Assembly: GCA_950295325.1 (NCBI GenBank)
Contig: OX485805.1
Location: forward strand, 14,745,501-14,809,500
Length of the DNA: 64,000 nucleotides
DNA from: Polytrichum commune
Lineage: Eukaryota; Streptophyta; Polytrichopsida; Polytrichales; Polytrichaceae
Direction: 5' to 3'
The position numbers and the translations under genes were made by a program. Below are positions 59,647 to 64,000 of this stretch, piece by piece; the first letter of the stretch is position 1; each line of letters starts with the position of its first letter. Under the pieces are notes generated by a model. The model was not told the DNA's origin. It ran no database searches and was given only the letters and a program-made list of their open reading frames with translations.

Positions 59647-61637
59647 AAATCTTACCAGTTCCGTGAATTGTGATTGAGTGTGTAACCTGCGTAGCATTTT
59701 AACCATGACATGTCGTAGCTTTCTTGTATCAATCCAAGAGCAGATATGCTGTGGCATTCAAGTGCTGCCATTTTGAAGCTTTTATATAACCTACCTCCCA
59801 ATTTCATCAGCCATATTGTATGTATCCCACAGGCAACTGAAGGAGGATTTTATGGAGCAGTCACCTAATATTTATGATCCTTCATTGGCAAGAATTCAGC
59901 ACTCTTTACTTCATATAGTTGGAGTGATTATATGGACTTGTGAAATTCCATGTTTTCTTTAATAGTAGGGTAATTCATATTTGTGACCATCAAACTTCAG
60001 GAGACTGGTTATATGCAACAACAATAGCACTAACAATGTAAGGTTGCATGAATGTATCAATGTAATTTGGTAGTGCTCATGTATTGAAAGAAGAAATGAA
60101 TTCTCCACTGCAAACAGTTGTGTAAAATTGAATATTTCAGTGTATAGCGAGTAAAAGCACTCTGAATGCAGTCACAATTCTTTTGCTATGATAAATCCAT
60201 GTGGCATTCAATGCCTGCTGTCCCTACATTCTGGGACTGATGAAGAGCTCATGATAGGGGTCGGCTTCATTCTCCCTTCATTCGCTAGCTAGGACAGCAA
60301 TGACAAAAATGAAGTTTGTCCTCTGACATCAAATTTCCCAATATTTTGGAAGGTCATTGGGTTATTCTTGGGTCATAAATGCTCAATAAACAGACACAGG
60401 TAAATGGTAAGTCGAACCCCCTCTGGAATCCGGATCAGTTACTCGCACTTCATTTTGGAGTACAGTTGATATAAGAAGCTCATTTGTGAGAAGTACCTGG
60501 TCTGTACACTTCAGTTCCATTTTTCGTGCAAAGAATGTCCTCTTGAAGCTGTAAAGCCAACACCTGCAAAGTTCAAACAACTTATCCCAGATGAGAAACC
60601 CTCCTCTGCAATCATGGAACTTTTCCCTATCCATGAATTAATTCTGCAGTGACAGACATACAGACAGGAATGTTTATCAAAGGATGAACAGTTTTCCAAT
60701 GATTCTATGTATGGTAACATTGTATCAATGATTTTTTTATGTATCTTTCTATTGTGCGGTGACTGTAGCTCTGAAAGTTTTTCAAATTCTCAGAAATTAT
60801 AAGCATCTTCAGAATGGTGGTTCACAACAGTCAATCTTAACACAAGCATTATGTACCACATTCTCCATCATCAAGACGAGGTTCTTCAAATTGCCAGTTC
60901 ACTGAAAACACTGTGAAATGGTTATTAATAATGTCAAGCAACTCCATGAAAATAATAGGAAAATGTGTACAATACAAATTTTGATAGTTTGAATTAATAG
61001 GATAATCAATCAGCAGGTACAAACTATAATGCCATGTGAAAACTGAACTGAATGATCGATTTCTAGTTTAATCCTGAAGAATGGAGGTAGAACGTACAGT
61101 AGAGAGATTACCCAACAAATCTATATAGACGATCAGTAATTAGCATACTCATCGCAAAATTATAGTTCTAAACCCTAGCCTACGGATCAAATTGCCGCTT
61201 ACTGCTGCACCACCTAACAATTTGTCGGCGGGTGTCAAGCATATAAAACGATAAATAAACACTGTACACAAGCCAAAACTCGCGCAAAAAATCGGTCATT
61301 ATAGGCTCCACCTTCTTTCGCACCACATCTGCAAAAAAATATCTAATGAAATCTTCTTGGAGGAGGTAGGGTTACCCACAAAGTGGATCATGCGAGTTAT
61401 ACTTTGATCACGATCGCAGGCTGGGTTTGGCTCTGCAGATCATCAGGAGCTGGAATGCATTAATTTTTCAGGAGGAATTGCCAGTCTGGGAATTATCAGA
61501 CCTTGGCAATTCTGTTGCAATGCCCTTTTGGCAGATCATGTGATGAATATCATCTCACCAAGATGTTGGCGCTCATTCTTTGAATTAGGGTTTGGCGCCC
61601 AGCTTCTTCCAATTGTGCGCCCTTTCTTACATGAACT
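59647..61637. other. gene-free spacer and 3' flank of asparaginase 2
   Basis: Nothing coding recognised. The last 200-300 bases should be the 3' untranslated region of the minus-strand asparaginase. Confidence 0.35.
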
Positions 61638-64000
61638 CTACCAGATGCCAATTTGGCGCTCTCCTCCTTCCTGTGCACTTGCACGGAACATGCTGGGCGT
61701 GTTGAACGCCATAGCCACTTCTCCGCTAGCCGAGACGGCAACCAAGCCTCCCATGCCCTCCGGTAGACGCTCATGGATGACCTTGTGCACTGCTTTCCCC
61801 AGTGGGAGATCCTTGTACTCCATCATTGCTGCCACTTCTCTTGCTACTGTGTGCTTGATGAATTCTTCACCGCGGCCTGTACCCGAAACTCCGCAAAGAT
61901 AGTTTGCATATGTGCCTGCGCCTACGATCGGTGTGTCACCTACAACAAGCGCGTCCCAAGCAGACATATATCATCAGCAATTGGACTCGAACGAGATAAT
62001 CATACATAGTTCAATATGCTAGTACAATGAAATAAAACTAATGCTAGACTAAGGTTCGATGTTCATTAACATCGAATGATCATGAAGCCCAGTATTCAGA
62101 TCATTAATGCTAGACTCAGGTCCAAAATTTCGAATCAACAATGGATGACCATTCATCAGTTTCTTAGGTATGAAAACTATGTGAGGTTGCGTGGTGTTTG
62201 TTTGTTAGATTTCTTACCAATGCGCCCGGACATTTTGTTGACAAGGCCGCCAGTGGAAGTCGCAGCGGCACAGTTGCCAAAGCTGTCCACGGCCGCACAA
62301 CCGACAGTCTCGAACTCCGCTTTGAAGATTTGTGCACGGTTATGGTGTAAGTACCCGTTTCCGTTTCCATTCCCGTGAGAATACCCGTTTGATTTTCCAT
62401 TGCAATTGCCGTTTGCGTAGACCAATCCAACGTTACCGTTGCCATTGCAATTCCCGTTTCCGTAAGCCTTCTCTACTCCGTTACCGTTGCCATTGCAATC
62501 ATTGCGGGTTTCGTGACTGAATTCATCTTCTTTTGGAGGGGCATGTGCATGCTCAGAGAAGTCCAGCTGCATTTAAAGATAAATTATTAAAACTAAGTTA
62601 TTTTTGAAAATAGAAATAACACCCCAAATACATATCTTTAACATACAGTTCCGCCATTGATGTACAACCCATCAGGAAAATTAGGCTGTCTTGAGATGCT
62701 AGGTAAAAGTTGTGAGGAAATGTAGGCATCGTACCTCGACACTATTGGTCTCCCTCGCCTTCTCCAGCTTCTCTAAGTTCTCTTCGGTGATGAAGAAGCT
62801 CGTATCTACAGTCTCCACACCCTGCACATTGCATTTGTCACCAAAGCCTATCAATATCTTCACACCAACCATTTTCCACAATTCTGGATTGATTTTCAAG
62901 TTGAAGCTCGGAGCTGAACTTCTAGTCATCGGACTTTATTAAACTTCTACGTACGATATCAAGTTTGGGCTTGAACTTGAGGATCAATCCACAATAAAAG
63001 CATGCCCACCATCTTAAGCACATTTAAGAGTTCATAATACCTTCATAACAGCTTGAGCTTGACAAGCTCAAGCTTGCAAGTTCGGTAGGCCAAGGTAAAA
63101 GAACTCAAGCCCTTACATGTCGGTAAGGTGGTGGAACATTATATCAAGTTGGATTGATTTTCAAGTTCAAGTTCGGTCTTGAACTTGAAACCCAATCCAG
63201 AAATAGGAGGTACTAAAGCTCCACCATTTTAGGTACAAGTAAGGATCCACATTCTATGCATTTTAGGCAAAGGTAACCTGAATCTTTCCCTTGGCCATCA
63301 AACTTGCAACTTTGAGCCTAAGCTCAAGGTTGTGGACGGTTGGTCCTATTGTACTGGAGACCACACACGTTCGAAAACACCAATTTCGAAACAGAGATCA
63401 ATTACAGGGCAAGGTATGAGAATTTTGGTCTCAACATGTGCTCTTAACCTTGGCCCGGAGCATGGTTTTAAGGTCGGTCCCTCTCTCATTGTGTGTAAAT
63501 GTCTGTTTTCAACTCTGATCCAAGATGGTGGCTTTGTAAGGCTTTTAAAAACCGCCGTTTCCAATAAGTAGTTGGGAACGGACATTTTAAACCAAAAAAC
63601 CTGGAAACCAAGGTTCAGCACATGTCGAGACCAAAATTATTTTACGTTAGTCGACCTGAACCCCATTTCGGCGTTTTCGAACGTGTGTGTCGGGCCTCCC
63701 CTTCACCATTATATACATAACCGGTTGGCCCTTTTCTTTTCCTGTTCGTAATGAATAGTAAGACATAGTAGGAGGGATTTTGTACCTGGATTCTTGCAAA
63801 CTCTTCGGCTCCATCGAAGCCCAGGTAGACATGGGGAGAATTTTCCATCACCAGACGAGCCAGTGACACAGGGTGCACCACAGTAGAAAGCCCAGACACA
63901 GCTCCACAGTCTTTGGTCCTGCCATCCATAATGCAAGCTTCCATCTCCACTGTGCCCTTGTTTGTGAGCACTGACCCCTTCCCGGCGTTGAACAATGCGT
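61638..64000 (-). CDS. plant-type isoaspartyl peptidase / L-asparaginase, paralogue 2 (5' end beyond window)
   Basis: Same enzyme family as 52591-55186, opposite strand. Exons on the minus strand: beyond 64000 to 63786, 62821-62735, 62566-62218, 61939-61638. Junction positions and phases match paralogue 1 exactly (exons of 87 and 302 nt are the same length). Exon 1 and the first codons of exon 2 lie outside. The autocleavage site [46 protein letters not shown] and the end QIGIW are intact, so it looks functional. Exon 4 is 90 nt longer than in paralogue 1, owing to an Asn-Gly-rich stretch (12 Asn-Gly pairs in about 50 residues) in the linker before the nucleophile Thr. Intron 2 is large (62822-63785) and holds a foldback element. 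Confidence 0.92.
62345..62505 (-). repeat. in-frame AAYGGN hexamer microsatellite encoding Asn-Gly
   Basis: Within exon 4 of paralogue 2, short units of the form AACGGT/AATGGC/AACGGA repeat on the minus strand and encode Asn-Gly, broken by Cys, Tyr, Ser and His codons. Explains the length difference from paralogue 1. Confidence 0.85.
63353..63702. mobile_element. foldback element in asparaginase 2 intron 2
   Basis: GGAGACCACACACGTTCGAA at the left pairs with TTCGAACGTGTGTGTCGGGC at the right. GGTCTCAACATGTGCT and AGCACATGTCGAGACC form an inner pair. Relative of 59283-59646. Confidence 0.7.

Noticed and set aside
61550-63936. Plus- and minus-strand frames overlapping asparaginase exons in other frames
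   Set aside because: They are shadows of the conserved exons; splice borders and family motifs fix the true frame.

Overview
The window is nuclear DNA of a land plant. Genes are split by short GT-AG introns, the spacers are AT-rich and full of foldback elements, and there is a plant-type nuclear tRNA-His. A complete-looking IFT88 gene means the plant builds cilia, so it has swimming sperm: a bryophyte, lycophyte, fern, cycad or Ginkgo. A bryophyte (moss-like) genome is my best guess from compactness and gene style, but this is inference and no species is claimed.

Layout. 0.6-8.0 kb (+): IFT88, 15 exons, about 859 residues; its introns hold a 5S rRNA-like insert, two foldback copies in opposite orientation, a dispersed repeat and a triplicated block with an inverted middle unit. 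11.3-13.7 kb (-): an intronless 813-residue protein with a pseudokinase followed by an active-looking kinase (JAK-like order). 16.1-23.5 kb (+): a decayed Ty1/copia retrotransposon with both LTRs, a perfect 5-bp target duplication, a half-tRNA-type primer site, and a 1.64-kb nested insert with its own 5-bp duplication. 24.2-27.8 kb: two unrecognised intron-containing genes that meet tail to tail 6 bp apart; the minus one resembles a DDE-type transposase and is broken. 28-34.7 kb: mostly gene-free, with a TTA-flanked PIF/Tourist-like MITE. 34.8-37.7 kb (+): a probable plastid membrane protein of unknown family, 5 exons, 312 residues.

37.7-52.5 kb is repeat-rich: a six-unit array of about 270 bp with diverged relatives elsewhere, two copies of a TGTCA/TGACA-rich repeat 10 kb apart, a 0.75-kb CACTA-ended foldback, and a pogo-like MITE with TA duplications. 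52.6-55.2 kb (+) and 61.6 kb to the window end (-): two convergent paralogues of plant-type isoaspartyl peptidase/L-asparaginase. The second runs off the end and carries an Asn-Gly-rich expansion just before its autocleavage threonine. A tRNA-His gene and long inverted arms lie between them.

The genes do not form a pathway; this is ordinary eukaryotic gene order broken up by transposons. The most interesting items are the pseudokinase-kinase protein, the Asn-Gly-rich linker in an isoaspartyl-repair-type enzyme, the tail-to-tail gene pair of unknown family, and the 5S-like insert. Exon borders were derived by hand from GT/AG sites, reading phase and remembered family sequence; no alignment or transcript data were used.
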